The notes below the pieces were generated by a model, which saw only the letters and a list, made by a program, of their open reading frames with translations, searched no databases and was not told the DNA's origin. Source: Cryptomeria japonica (lineage: Eukaryota; Streptophyta; Pinopsida; Cupressales; Cupressaceae). From it: a DNA stretch of 64,000 bases. Shown piece by piece: positions 1 through 11,467 of the stretch. Numbering within the stretch: the stretch's first letter is position 1; each line of letters starts with the position of its first letter. The translations under genes and the position numbers were made by a program. The stretch is from positions 101,911,897-101,975,896 of the forward strand of contig NC_081407.1 in the NCBI RefSeq assembly GCF_030272615.1, read 5' to 3'.

Positions 1-2031
1 TTTTAGAGGAGCCTCACGCAACCCACAAGTTCAAATGGATCAACCATTTGTGCTCTGGATTTGAAGAAACAGTCTATCAAATTTTGACAATTTTTTGGAC
101 TTAGGGCACTTGAGAGATTGCATCGGTAGGGTATGAATCTCGATGTTCTGGCACATTGGGATGCATGATAGGGGCATACCTAGTGTAAACCTACCCACCT
201 TGACATGCTCGTGATGTCAATTTGTGCACACGACAAGCCAAATCAATTCTAGCCAATCTTGCAACTTTGCATTGCATGCAACTGATGATTTTTTCAGCAG
301 GCGAATAAATGCTAGCAATTGAAAATGGCTTTGAGTCATCAAAAACTGAGATAGGTCATTGTAAAGGAGTCTCACATGACCCCACAGGTTCAAATGGATT
401 GACCATATGTACTCTGGATTTGAAGAAACAGTCTGTCAAAATTTGACAATTTTTTGGACTCGGGGCACTTGAGAGATCGCACCGGTAGGGTATGACTCTT
501 AATGTTCCAATGCATTGGGATGCATGACAAGAGAATTCCTAGCATAAACCTTCCCAGTTGAATGCGCTCGCAATATCGGTTTGTGCACATGATGAACCAA
601 ATCAATTCTAGCCAATCCTGCAACTTTGCATTGCATGCAACTGACAGTTTTTGTAGCAAGCAAAAAAATGCTACCAATTGAAAATGGCTCTGAGTCATCA
701 AAAAATGAGATAATCCATTATAGAGGAGCCTCACACAACCCCATAGGTTCAAACAGATCGAACATATGTGCTTTGGATTTAAAGAAACACTCCGTCAAAT
801 TTTGACAATTTTTTGGACTCAGGGCACTTGAGAGATCACACCGGTAAAGTATGACTCTTGATGTTCTGGCACATTGGGATGCATGACAGGGGTATGCCTA
901 GTGTAAACTTGCCCACCCAGATATGCTCGCCATGTTGGTTTGTGCACACGACGAGCCGAATCAATTCTAGCTAATCCTGCAACTTTACATTGCATGCAAT
1001 TGACGATTTTTGCAGCAAGCGAATAAATGCTACCAATTGAAAATGGCTTTGAGTCATCAAAAATTGAGATAGGTCATTGTAGAGGAGTCTCACATGACCC
1101 TACAGGTTCAAACGGATTGACCATATGTGCTCTGGATTTGAAGAAACAAGCCATCAAATTTTGATAATTTTTTGGACTCAAGGCACTTGAGAGATCACAC
1201 CGGTAGGGTATGACTCTCAACGTTCCAACACATTGGGATGCATGACAAGGGCATACTTAGCATAAACCTACCCACCCAGACATTCTCGTGACATTGTTTT
1301 ATGCACACGATGAGCCGAATCAATTCTAGCCAATCCTGCAACTTTGCATTGCATACAATTGACGGTTTTTGCAGCAGGCGAAAAAATGCTACCAATTGAA
1401 AATGGCTCTAAGTCATCCAAAATCGAGATAGGCCATTGTAGAGGAACCTCACATGACCACACAAGTTCAAATGGATCGATCATATGTGCTTTGGATTTGA
1501 AGAAATAATCCATCAAATTTTGACAATTTTTTGGACTCAAGGCACTTGAGAGATTGCACTGGTAGGATATGACTCTCGACATTCCGGTGCATTGGGATGC
1601 ATGATAGGGGCATTCCTAGCATAAACCTACCCACCCAGATGCACTTGTGATGTTGATTTGTGCACACAACAAGTCGAATCAATTCTAGCCAATCCTGCAA
1701 CTTTGGATTGCATGCAACTGACAGTTTTTATAGTAGGTGAATAAATGCTACCAATTGAAAATAGCTTTGTATCATCAAAAACCAAGATAGCCCATTGTAG
1801 AGGAGCCTCATGCAACCCCACAGGTTCAAACAAATCAACCATATGCACTCTGGATTTGAAGAAACACTCCATCAAATTTTGACAATTTTTGGACTCAAGG
1901 AACTTGAGAGATCGCCCCAGTAGGGTATGACTCTCGGCGTTCCAGCGCATTGGGATGCACAATAGGGGCATGCCTAGTGTAAAAATGCCCACTCGGACAT
2001 GCTCATGACGTTGGTTTATACACACAATGAA
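1..2031. repeat. 359-bp tandem satellite, six copies
   Basis: Six head-to-tail units begin near positions 4, 362, 721, 1080, 1439 and 1798, a spacing of 358-359 bp. The last unit breaks off near 2031 and the first is already in progress at base 1, so the array extends left of the window. Units are roughly 85-90% alike by eye, with many C/T and G/A differences. The minus strand shows repeated 70-150-codon open stretches, but 359 is not a multiple of three and the same peptide recurs in different frames. I read these as by-products of the repeat, not genes. The period is about two nucleosome repeats. Confidence 0.93.
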
Positions 2032-2102
2032 CACAATTTGACCATTGCGAGCATGAGGGTGCTCTCGCACCAAACACATATTGTTGTTTATATTCATATT
2101 GT

Positions 2103-2400
2103 CGATTTTTGTTGTTTATATTCATATTGTTGATTACATATGCAAATATTCATCTCAATTTATAAAAGGGAAGCCACCAAATACAATGAATACATAATAA
2201 TGAACTGAATACAAGGAGTTTTGTAGGGTTAATTCAACATTTTAGAAATTTTATCAAATCATATTCCATGATTGCAATGTTTTATATCATATATTTTTGT
2301 TGTTTATATTCATATTGTTGATTACATAGGAAAATGATCAATTAAATTTATAAAAGGATGACCACAAAATACAATGAATACAAAATAATGAACTTAGTAC
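2103..2400. repeat. 188-bp-offset direct duplication
   Basis: A segment of about 100 bp starting near 2105 (TTGTTTATATTCATATTGTT, then TATAAAAGG at 2161 and an ATACAATGAATAC block) recurs 188 bp downstream from about 2293 (TATAAAAGG at 2349). It sits at the edge of the satellite and has no coding content. Confidence 0.7.
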
Positions 2401-2966
2401 ACATTTATTGGATTGAATATCGACATTTATATATATCAAAAAAGGCATGTCTGCCAAGTCAATACAAGTATTACAAAAATGTGGCATATGCCATGTCCAA
2501 ATCGATATACAATAAAAATGTAGAATATATCTACATGTATTGGTCATTCTATGACCAAAACTAACACTATATGATCCTAAACTTGTGGTGGATCATCAAA
2601 AGCAAGCCTCTTCGATGCAGTACATGGCTCTGTAGATGGCTACAAAACCACAATTCAAAAGCCAAGTTAGAACTCTTTTGTAGAAAATAGTTCACAATTA
2701 ACAACATAACTATGCATTTAACTATAATTCCTTTGCAATTGAAATGTAGATTACCTCATCGGCTGATCTAGGAGCTAATGTCTTCGCTCTCCTCTCCTTG
2801 TCACTCTTAGGAGTTTTATTGAAGACATACTTAAATGGATCCACGTTATGGTCATACCGTGAAGGGGTCTATTATAGATTAAATGTACAATTAATACAAT
2901 GTACTAACATAAATATATCAAAAACACTTAAAAGATATAATATAAAGAACAATGACGTACCCATAC

Positions 2967-3181
2967 CTGAGATGCTTCTCCAATGGACTGAGGATGGCTC
3001 ACCATTGATGGAGAAACTATCACTATTACCTATACAAAAAAGGTTCAAATATTAAATACAATTAATATAATGACAATTATTGTAGGTTAAAAACAATTAA
3101 TGTAATATATCAAACAAAAGTGTACCGGATCCTGAGATGTTTCTCCAGTGCACGGAGGAGGGTTTACCATTGATGAAATAG
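2967..3181 (-). repeat. Duplicated exon pair in the unknown pseudogene
   Basis: Exons 2967-3029 and 3132-3181 encode near-identical peptides (FSINGEPSSVHWRSIS and YFINGKPSSVHWRNIS), each ending in CTCAG at the donor. The first donor reads GTATGG. The second reads GATCCG, so its GT is lost. This is a local exon duplication with one decayed splice donor. Confidence 0.6.
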
Positions 3182-4593
3182 CTATGGATATTTCTTATAT
3201 GAAAAAATTATAAGATTATAATATATCACAAGTTCACATGTACGTGTGCATATAATCATGAAATCAAGAAAATAAAGTAGAGATACATACCTCCACCCTC
3301 TCTTGATCCACGGGCGAATCAGGTGCATTCAACAAATCCACATAGCTCAATGGCCCCTGTACATGTAAAATAGACAAAAAATACTAATCAATCTACAAAC
3401 CCCAACTAATACTTGATTTCAACATTTTCAAACAATTGTACAACTAAAAATATGTTCAATTACCTTCTTCTAATGTTTTGGCATCTTCGAGGAATTCTTT
3501 TTCTTAGGACAAGCCCTAGATGTGGAGGGGGTACCCTAAAAAAACAAAATTAACATGAGATATTAGTACATATAATATATTAAACATAATTTTAAAAATC
3601 TAAAATGAAATGACTTTCATATTCCATCAAAACAATACATAAAAAGGGTTGTACAAAATATGATACCATATAGCCTTGTAGGCCAAAATCGATCGCTGAG
3701 AGAGTGATGTCATCAATCTGGGACATTTGTCCCCTGTCAACACCTACAAACCAAAAATTGGACCAAGCATTAAAGATAGTTAGTATATCTTGTATTTTTT
3801 TGAATTCAAAGTGTACTATTCTATTTTAACATGTTACAAAATTTATACCTCAGGCATCGAAGTTGCAGCTGTAGTAACTGGGGGAGGAGTATGGGATACC
3901 TCTACTGCATCCTGAAATGCATATTATTTATCTCAATTTAAATTGATGCATAAATGAAAATTCATTTATGTAATTACAAATTTAAAGTGACTCATAAATA
4001 AAATGCTATGAATTCAAATCAACACACCTGTGTCTGTCACCCATGGGCAAACACCATGTCCATCAACTCATCTGTCAACGTGAAATCCTCAGCTGTGCGG
4101 GCCTAACATCTACTCCCGCAAATCGTGCATGAATGAGATATGGATCCATCTACACCAGTTGCATCATCTATCCTCGAGAATATCCCTAAGCAACCGGCAC
4201 ACATATCCTTGATGGGATCTCTATCGCCTCTTGGAGCAACTAATGGCTCATCATCCAATACAATAGGGTGTGCTAACGATGTTCCATGTTGGATGATGGC
4301 ACTAGTCAATGTTGTGGCCGCCCGAAGAGTTTGTAGCTCCATCGACTCTTTCATCTTTACTAGGATAATGTGATGCACCTTGGATTTTGGTGCTAGGGGG
4401 CAGTGACTCTCCGCGGGTAATACCCTATCTTAGGTAGAGCTGCCACCACTACCATGGAACTCTCTCATGTCAAAATATTTTGGGCACACATTGAGCACAA
4501 ACTCAAAGTATACTTTTCTCAAAAAATACAATGACACCTCATAATTATTACAAGGTGGATCTAATAGTTTTGATACTAAATGTTTAGTACAGA

Positions 4594-6101
4594 TGCCAAG
4601 CTAACAAGATGAGAGGGGGGGGTGAATCATACAAACTTAAACCTTCATGAAATCAACAGTTTCAACCTCGGTAACCTTATCAGAAAAATAGTAAAGCATG
4701 CAAACTCATAAACAGATAAGATCACAAAACATATAACACTAGATTTAACGTGGAAACCCAAATAGGGAAAAACCACTATGGGATTTTGGACCCACTAAGA
4801 AATATACTCTTCTAGAGTATGCTTGGTTAAAAGCAAATCCTGTTAAAGATTACAAACACATTGCTAGATGTGACCCGGTTAAGGGATTTCCCTCAGATCT
4901 ATTAGGATCTTCACTTTGTTAGAAGTGACCTTGTTAAAGGATTTCAAACACTCACTCAGAATGTCACCTTGCTAGAGGGTTTTACAAATAAGATTGTTAA
5001 GTCCACTCGGTTAAGAGATTTGTTGTTAGTTCACAAAATAATAGTAATAAAAATATATCTGCAACTTCACATCTAAAAATGCTAAAGCAGATTCTTATTT
5101 GCTTAATACAATCTGGTCATAGGACTTATCTTGTCCCTCTATTGGGCTCTATACTCTGTTAATCAAACAGGTCTTCAAGCTTCTATGCTTGGTAATCACT
5201 ATGTAGCATCCCTGTGCTTACATTTGCCCGCATGCATTGTTTATCAGCAGCTCCTTATTTATAAACAATTTTCTAACTGCTTAATTTCCTTGATCACATT
5301 TCCCATGATCAATCATAGCCATCAGATCTTCAAACTTGACCAGGTTCAATGTATCCTTCGATCTGAAAATGGTTTACCTTGCCTTGGAACTTGCATACAT
5401 TTCTTGGAACTTGTGCTAAGGTATTGCGGTTCAATCTAAGCTGTAGATCTTCCTGATGATCTTTCATTGCCATAGATTCTTAACAAACTTCATACACATT
5501 GTATCAATCATTTAACCATAACTGGCTCATCAGCTTCCATCATTAAATAATGCTTTTATTCATTCAATGCATTCTATTATTACTCGATTGCAACTCGGTG
5601 AATACTACACTTTAGTCGATAGACATTTCGCCTTCATTAACTGATAGCGATAACCTTAGGGTTTACCGACTAGGTTCCTTAGGGTTTACCGACTAGGTTC
5701 TTTGCTCGGTAACATAGTATAGTATTAACCTTACAATCAACAACATATGTAGGATATAAAAACAATCTAAAACATCATGATCTCATCATTGTCTAACTCA
5801 GTAATCGTTGCCCATTGAATAGCTTATTCCTCCCCTTATTCATCACATTCTTTCTATGTCTTTTACCGACATCTTAATTCTCTTCAAAACATACTTCTTA
5901 AGATATGGCAACACCATACTAAATTAGAAAATCAATTTCTTGACATCAATGACAAAATAATAATATTAAGACAGTAAACATCCTTAATCAGTTATATCCA
6001 TAATCATCAACAACCTTCTCAATATCCTTATTGAAATGCCAACAATCTCTTATTGTAATTGGAATGCCAACAATCTCCCTTTGTCTGTTATAATGCCAAC
6101 A
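4594..6101 (-). mobile_element. Copia-type LTR (solo or truncated) inserted in an exon
   Basis: The sequence is bounded by TGCCAAGC at 4594 and GCCAACA at 6101. Read on the minus strand it starts TGTTGGCAT. It has features of plant Copia LTRs in this window: a G-run followed by GTGAATCA near 4612-4626 and a GGAAACCC..GGGAAAAACC block near 4750-4775, shared with the LTRs at 8034, 10517 and 36297. The flanks share only AGA, so there is no convincing target duplication. Coding sequence of the unknown pseudogene lies on both sides. No internal Copia genes adjoin it. Confidence 0.7.
5654..5699. repeat. 23-bp tandem duplication inside the Copia LTR
   Basis: A 23-bp unit beginning CCTTAGGGTTTACCGACTAG occurs twice, back to back, at 5654 and 5677. 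Confidence 0.9.
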
Positions 6102-6836
6102 AGATCATCAAAGACCATCCACCACCTCTACCAAAAAATATTTTTCATCTGCACATTGGTACACCAATGTATGGGAAACCTCTTTGCATTAAGAGGTAAG
6201 GATTGACCAATTTTGGGATCAACAAAAAGGGTACATATTTCTTGTTTACTAATATTTTTATTTTTTACTCCCTTGTATGATAGCCCATCGGCATAAAATT
6301 GACGACAACTATCCCTAAAGTTTCCCCATTTGGTAATTTGTGTGGAAACATCTATGATACCACTAGCTAATGTTTCTAGGCTAGTGGCAAGGGATTGATG
6401 ATGCTCAAGTTCAAATGTTTTCAATTTATTAATCAGTTTGTTGATTTTAGACATATTTTGTCCTAACTGATTAATTAATTGCTCTCGTGTTTCAGGTGTG
6501 CGGTTAAAAGGAGGAATTGGGGGTGTATCTTGTGTGTTTTCAGGATGTGCATTTGGTTGTTCTTGTTGTGGAATAGAAGAATCTGGTTTTTGAAACAAAA
6601 AATGAAAAAACCTAATCAAAATTAATGAAATTAAATTTAAAATGTAAAACAAATTGAACAAACAGGAAAGAAAGACAAAAATTAACAAAAACTAACCTTC
6701 ATCCATAGTGTCTGGAGGAAACATATAGCACCCCGTTCGCGATTTAGGAGAGAAAATGAAGATAAAACAAACTCAAAACACGCCTTTCACAGGAAAATAA
6801 GACCTAGTTTGTTTGTTTTTTTAAATTTTGACAGGC

Positions 6837-6968
6837 ACCGCATATGCAGTTCTTTTGGGATTATTAGCATGTATGTGCTCATTTTCCTATAAGCAGTCCA
6901 TACGCACTCATTTTCCTAGAGGTAGCGCATATGCGCTACTTTCCCTAAAAGTAGTGCATACGCACTAC
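6837..6968. repeat. 29-bp palindromic tandem repeat, five units
   Basis: Five 14-bp pseudo-palindromes start at 6837, 6866, 6895, 6924 and 6953, exactly 29 bp apart. They read ACCGCATATGCAGT, AGCATGTATGTGCT, AGTCCATACGCACT, AGCGCATATGCGCT (a perfect palindrome) and AGTGCATACGCACT. T-rich 15-bp spacers resembling CATTTTCCTAGAGGT separate them. Two looser relatives follow near 6996 and 7030. The array lies just upstream (minus sense) of the first exon of the unknown pseudogene, so it may be its promoter or leader repeat. Confidence 0.9.
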
Positions 6969-7149
6969 CTTATCTAGGCTCGAGAACAACAAACCTAAGC
7001 GCGTACACTGTCATTTCAAATTTTAGAATCGTATATGTGCTGCTTGTTTTTCCATGTTTTTTTTGGGTGGTGTCCACTTTTCTGACCACCATCTTTGTGC
7101 ACATACCCATTGGCCATTTCCTTTATAAAAGTGTGACATGGGTTTGTGC

Positions 7150-7925
7150 TTTTACCCACAAATATTTGAATTAGAAAAACTACTCATTATAGCATTGCTT
7201 TAGTTTTCACTCAAATTTCATTTGGTGGAACAAGTTGATCAAATACCATGGCTAACCTCTTGTTGTTTCCTTCCCAAGACAAGCATCTTTCTTATTCAAA
7301 AAAGGAGTTTGGTAGTTTGGAAATTTGTGGAATTTTCTTCTATGGAGTGGAATAGTTGGTTAAATCCTAAAATTCACTTTGATTTAAACAATAGGTTCAA
7401 ATGGTTTATTATCTTTGTGAAATCCTTGGTCTCTATTAAGCCAGCTATGAAGCTTTGCACTCCTTTGAAATGTAATTTTTCCAAGGATTGGTGGTGGTTG
7501 TTGAAGCATTAGTTTGGCTTTTTTCTGCTTAAAGAAATATATCTAAATCTCCTACATGTCCTTCCTTTAAATCTTATATTGAATAAAAAATGGAAATATA
7601 AATTTTTAAAGAGAACTTAGAGAAAATTAAGTGCTCAGATATTGTAATCTAGAGATGAGGCTTATCCTCAAATTCTAGCCCTGAAAATTATATATTCCAA
7701 GTTCCCTATTGGTGGTAGATTGAGATATATGAAGATACAACCACATAAATTTCCTTTTTTCCATCAAAGTAAAAGTTTAAAACATATTTTTTGGGATTGT
7801 GCATGGAACAAAAGAAAGTGGAATAATATCTTTAGATATGTTCCTACCATTGTTTGTCATGATCTACATTGAAAAGAGGCTCTTTTGGGTTTAAAACTTC
7901 ATAATCCATTGTCAAGATCTTCAAG
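7150..7925 (+). pseudogene. LINE reverse-transcriptase C-terminal relic (zf-RVT)
   Basis: A 96-codon open stretch at 7222-7512 (Trp-rich, includes KDWWWLLKH) is followed by frameshifted sequence. Near 7760-7840 it encodes SLKHIFWDCAWNKRKW, the His/Cys-containing pattern seen near the C terminus of plant LINE reverse transcriptases. No complete RT or endonuclease remains. The right end abuts the leader of a minus-strand Copia element. Family assignment rests on the zinc-binding pattern only. Confidence 0.5.
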
Positions 7926-7929
7926 AACA

Positions 7930-8033
7930 ACAACTAGCTGCTATCTAAGATACCCGAATCCATTGATTCACCTTCCCAGATCCACATCAAGATGTTAATC
8001 TTCTTCTAAGGAATTAGGCTCTAATACCAATTG
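7930..8033 (-). other. Copia leader with primer-binding site
   Basis: Immediately left of the LTR that starts at 8034, the minus strand reads TTGGTATTAGAGCC (8019-8032). This is the initiator-Met-tRNA-type primer-binding site of plant Copia elements with one change. A short leader and the possible gag start (ATGGATTCG near 7955) follow before homology ends. The LTR at 8034-9175 is therefore a 5' LTR of a minus-strand element whose body is lost. Confidence 0.75.
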
Positions 8034-9175
8034 TTGGAATCAAGGAACACTGAGAGGGGGGGGGGGGGGGGGGCGGGGGGTGAATCAGTGTTCTACAATT
8101 TTTAACTTTATTAACCTGTTCCTTTATATACTTAATGCAAATAAAGAAAAGTAAAGTACAGAAACACAAAGCAAAGATCAACAACACCATAACACCAATA
8201 TTTTTATGTGGAAAATTGGTTAAGCAAAAAGCTACGATGGGATTCAAACCCACAATATTAATATACTCTACTACAAGTATAAAAATATTACATAAGGGGA
8301 ATGCACATGCATTCAGGCACACTACCTAGTGCTCACTGCTCAAATTACAATAAGGGCTACAACCCAAAAGATTCATTGGCTTACAAAATGATTACACATA
8401 ATAATTAGAATGTTTGAACTATTAAGAAACATCTACAAATACCATAAATAGTTTTGGTTAAGCATAAAATACTCTACTCTTCAACACTACTATGTTTTGA
8501 TATTTTGCTATATTTTGAAGCATAAATCCTACAACCACATACTTGAATTTGTGCATAATCTCTCATACACACATCACAAACCATGATCGATACCGAAAAT
8601 GATCAATTCAATTGACCAATATATTCACACAACAATTTAGGTTTATTTCATGTTGGCCCCAAAAACTGCATAACACACAAATGAAACGTGTTACCCAAGT
8701 TGGCTCAATCCAATCCAAAACAACCAAGTGGACCAAAATAAATTATCCACACATTTCCCACATGTCATATCAACATCCTCGAACATACAAATAACTGCCA
8801 AAAATAACTCCGCACAATCTGCACAATGAATCTTCACATGTTACTGCTAATGAACATTATTTTACCAAAAAACCTATCTACTGAATCTTCCAATTTACAC
8901 AAGACTCAACACCGGAGGCCATACACCCTGGAATAAGACATATTAGACGATCACAATGCATCTTTGAGATTCAAAACACCAAATACTCAACACAAATGAA
9001 TCACCAACCACTTGACACTGTACATTGTACCAAATGACATGGTCTTCTCATTTGACCTCACTAGACCTCAATCAAACATTCAATATGAATGAATCATGAA
9101 TCTTGGATAGAATATCTGACTCTAGTTTCTATCAATGACAACATTTGAATATCAATGCAGTGTCTCTTGCCAACA
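8034..9175 (-). mobile_element. Copia 5' LTR nested in another Copia element
   Basis: It starts TGTTGGAATC at 8034 and ends TGCCAACA at 9175. On the minus strand it begins TGTTGGCAAGAGACACTGC, and the primer-binding site lies next to its inner end. It cuts the pre-integrase coding sequence of the outer Copia element, which resumes at 9176. Length is 1142 bp. It includes a run of 18 G, one C and 6 G at 8056-8080. Confidence 0.8.
8056..8080. repeat. Poly-G tract (18 G, C, 6 G)
   Basis: This is the longest homopolymer in the window. The equivalent G-run in the sibling LTRs at 4612, 10540 and 36322 is only 3-8 bases. Its length is likely unstable or affected by sequencing error. Confidence 0.9.
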
Positions 9176-10475
9176 CATATTATACTAGTCCTTTTCCCTA
9201 TTGCAATAACAATTTTGGATCCTTCCTAGATCTCACAACCATCATCCTGAAAAACAACATTGTAACCATTTTCACACATTTGTCCAACACTCAACAGATT
9301 ATGATGCAAACCCTTCACACAGTAAACATTGTCAATATTATGCTTTCCATAAAACAAATAGAACCAAATCCCATAATTTGTGTTGTTTGATCATCTCTGA
9401 ACCTAACATAACCACCATCATACTTATCAAGTTTCACAAACTTACTTTTGTCACCAGTCATGTGATTTGAACATCCACTATAAATTAGCCATGATTCATT
9501 TCTATATATTCTAGCATGTAAAGCAGTAGCAATAGTCTTAGGAATATCAATCTTAGGTAAATCTCTTTCGAACAAGAACAAACAATCACCATCTTCATAA
9601 TCCGATTCATCATCTAAAATACCATCATCATCTTTAATATATAAATAGGCGTTGTTATCAAATTATCCTTTATCTTCTATGAATTGTTGTCTTAAACCTT
9701 TGTTCGAACATCTAGTAGCAATATGACCAATCTTTCCACATGTAAAGCATTTAAGGGGTAACATACATCTGTATTTGTAAGTGTCTTTCTTCAGTTTTGT
9801 CACAAAGTTTGCTTCCATTTCATCTGAACTTTCATCTCTTAGATCTTCCTTAGATGCTTTAAAAGTAGATTTAGTCTTAGCTTTGTCTTTTTCAAACTTC
9901 CTTGTCTCAAATGCTAATAGAGTACCATAAAGTTGCTCCCTAGTAAACTTCTTTGGATCATGTAGGTTTATTCAATAGTTAAGATCTTATCATTGTAGCT
10001 TTTTGGTAGGGACATCAAAGTCTTCTCAATTATGTCTTTATTTATCAAGCAAGGTCTCTAATTTTATTTACCGCACTATCAACCTTCTGAGAATAGCTAG
10101 TTATGTCTTCTCCTTCTTCCATTTTCAAGTTCTCATATCTACACTTAGCTGTTAGCTTCTTTGATACCTTAACTCTATCATTTCCTTCATAGATATCTCT
10201 CAACTTTTCCCAAACCTCATAAGAAGTATTCAATGAAATAACCTTTGTCAATTCAGTCTTGGTAAAGCACTAAAGATAGCATACCTTGCTTTTTCATTCT
10301 ATTCATAAGCTTGAATCTCATCCAGAGTGGTAGGACCATTTGGTGGTTGAACATACATAGTTTCCACCTCTTTCCAAGTGTTTTATCCTAAAGATATCAG
10401 GTATCCTCTCATCTTCACTTTACAAAAACTATATTCGTATGCTTCAAATATAAGAATAGTCAATTTATGTGCCAT
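9176..10475 (-). pseudogene. Copia gag-protease-(pre-integrase) pseudogene
   Basis: The frame starts at the ATG at 10473-10475 (MAHKLTILIFEAYEY) and continues into the Copia gag core at 10251-10045 (VWEKLRDIYEGNDRVK). A CCHC zinc knuckle lies near 9765-9715 (CFTCGKIGHIATRC, intact C-x2-C-x4-H-x4-C). The protease is at 9581-9315, reading WLIYSGCSNHMTG. The catalytic Asp position, just before S-G, is Tyr, so the protease is dead. A shifted frame then encodes VYCVKGLHHNLLSVGQMC, the pre-integrase region, up to the nested LTR at 9175. Several stops and frameshifts are present. Integrase, RT and RNase H are absent. Confidence 0.85.
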
Positions 10476-10516
10476 CGGATTAGGATCTACCTCAGGTGGT
10501 TAAACTCTTCTCTAAT

Positions 10517-11467
10517 TGTTGAATATCTAGGCAACTAAGAGGGAGGGTGAATCAGTTGATAACTTAAATTCATTTTCTTTATCCCTTTGCACATATAGAG
10601 TAACCAATAGAATTAATAAAGACAAATATAGTATGAAAACATAAACATATAACGAATTATTGAACACTAGTTATGGCATGGAAAACCCAAGAAGGGAAAA
10701 ACCATAGAGAATGTTGGTTCTCAATATAAAATGACAGTTAAGGTGACACTAGTTAAGGTGATTTTTACAAAGGATAGCTCACTACTAGAATGCTCACTAC
10801 CAAAGAAAGAGAGAAAGAAAAAAAGAATCCACCACTATATCACAATCTACAAACCTAGATTGCTTCTAGTTCCTCAATACCAACACACTTTCACACATAT
10901 CCAAAAATCATATCTTTCCTTTCCAATCTCGCATATCTTCAATAACAATGCCACAATTTTTCATACAAACAAGTCCATGTCACCATCATATATACACTGT
11001 CTTCGGGAAGCATAATCTTCTAGGTCAGCCAAGACAAAGATCTAAAATAGTTCAACACTAAACATTCTAGTTGTGGGAATGATTGAGAAGTAGATGACAT
11101 CACAACACACATAATTGGCTAGATAAATACGTTACATTCATTACAAATTTCAGACCCAAATTGTGATTCATATGCAACTCCAGAGCTACTACACATCCTT
11201 GAATTTCAGGCTTAATCTGGAAAAATTATTGTCCAATACAACAAAAATAAGAATGAATTCAAGATACACATGAATGCAATCAATCAAAACCATATCTAAA
11301 AGTCAGAAATATCGAGATAACCATCAACTAAACTAACCCATGTTGAAACACAACTTTTGGATCACCGAATAACAAAACCATATGATGACATCAATCACAA
11401 CCATTATGTTAACATAAATGACAACCAATCATAAACAATCATAATCATCAACATCACATTTGCAACA
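10517..11467 (-). repeat. 5' LTR of the outer Copia element
   Basis: It is bounded by TGTTGAATATC at 10517 and TTGCAACA at 11467. On the minus strand it begins TGTTGCAAATGTGATGTTG. A degraded primer-binding site (CTCTAA..) and then the gag ATG at 10475 lie on its inner side, so this is the upstream LTR of a minus-strand element. Length is 951 bp. It shares the GAGGG..GTGAATCAG and GGAAAACCC..GGGAAAAACC blocks with the other Copia LTRs here. Confidence 0.8.

Larger units (their letters stand above)
2577..6710 (-). pseudogene. Decayed multi-exon gene of unknown function
   Basis: Several GT/AG-bounded coding blocks line up on the minus strand. The first exon is tiny (ATG near 6705), followed by an intron of about 105 bp. 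Exon 6590-6128 encodes about 150 residues that are Pro/Gln-rich and then helical. Coding resumes from about 4555 to 4029 (includes REFHGSGGSS and a Cys-rich GIFSRIDD stretch). Small exons follow near 3911-3850, 3743-3666, 3535-3475, 3358-3290, 3181-3132, 3029-2967, 2868-2755 and 2639-2577, the last ending in TAG. Premature stops occur near 4104, 4040 and 3475. A Copia LTR interrupts it at 4594-6101. I do not recognise the family. Exon edges are read by eye and the joins are inference; it could itself be cargo of an old element. Confidence 0.5.

Noticed and set aside
390-2097. Chain of 70-150-codon minus-strand open stretches with similar peptides
   Set aside because: They are the 359-bp satellite read in shifting frames; the same peptide recurs once per unit and there is no start, stop or promoter logic.
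4589-6106. Target-site duplication for the LTR at 4594-6101
   Set aside because: Flanks ACAGA and AGATC share only AGA; not enough.
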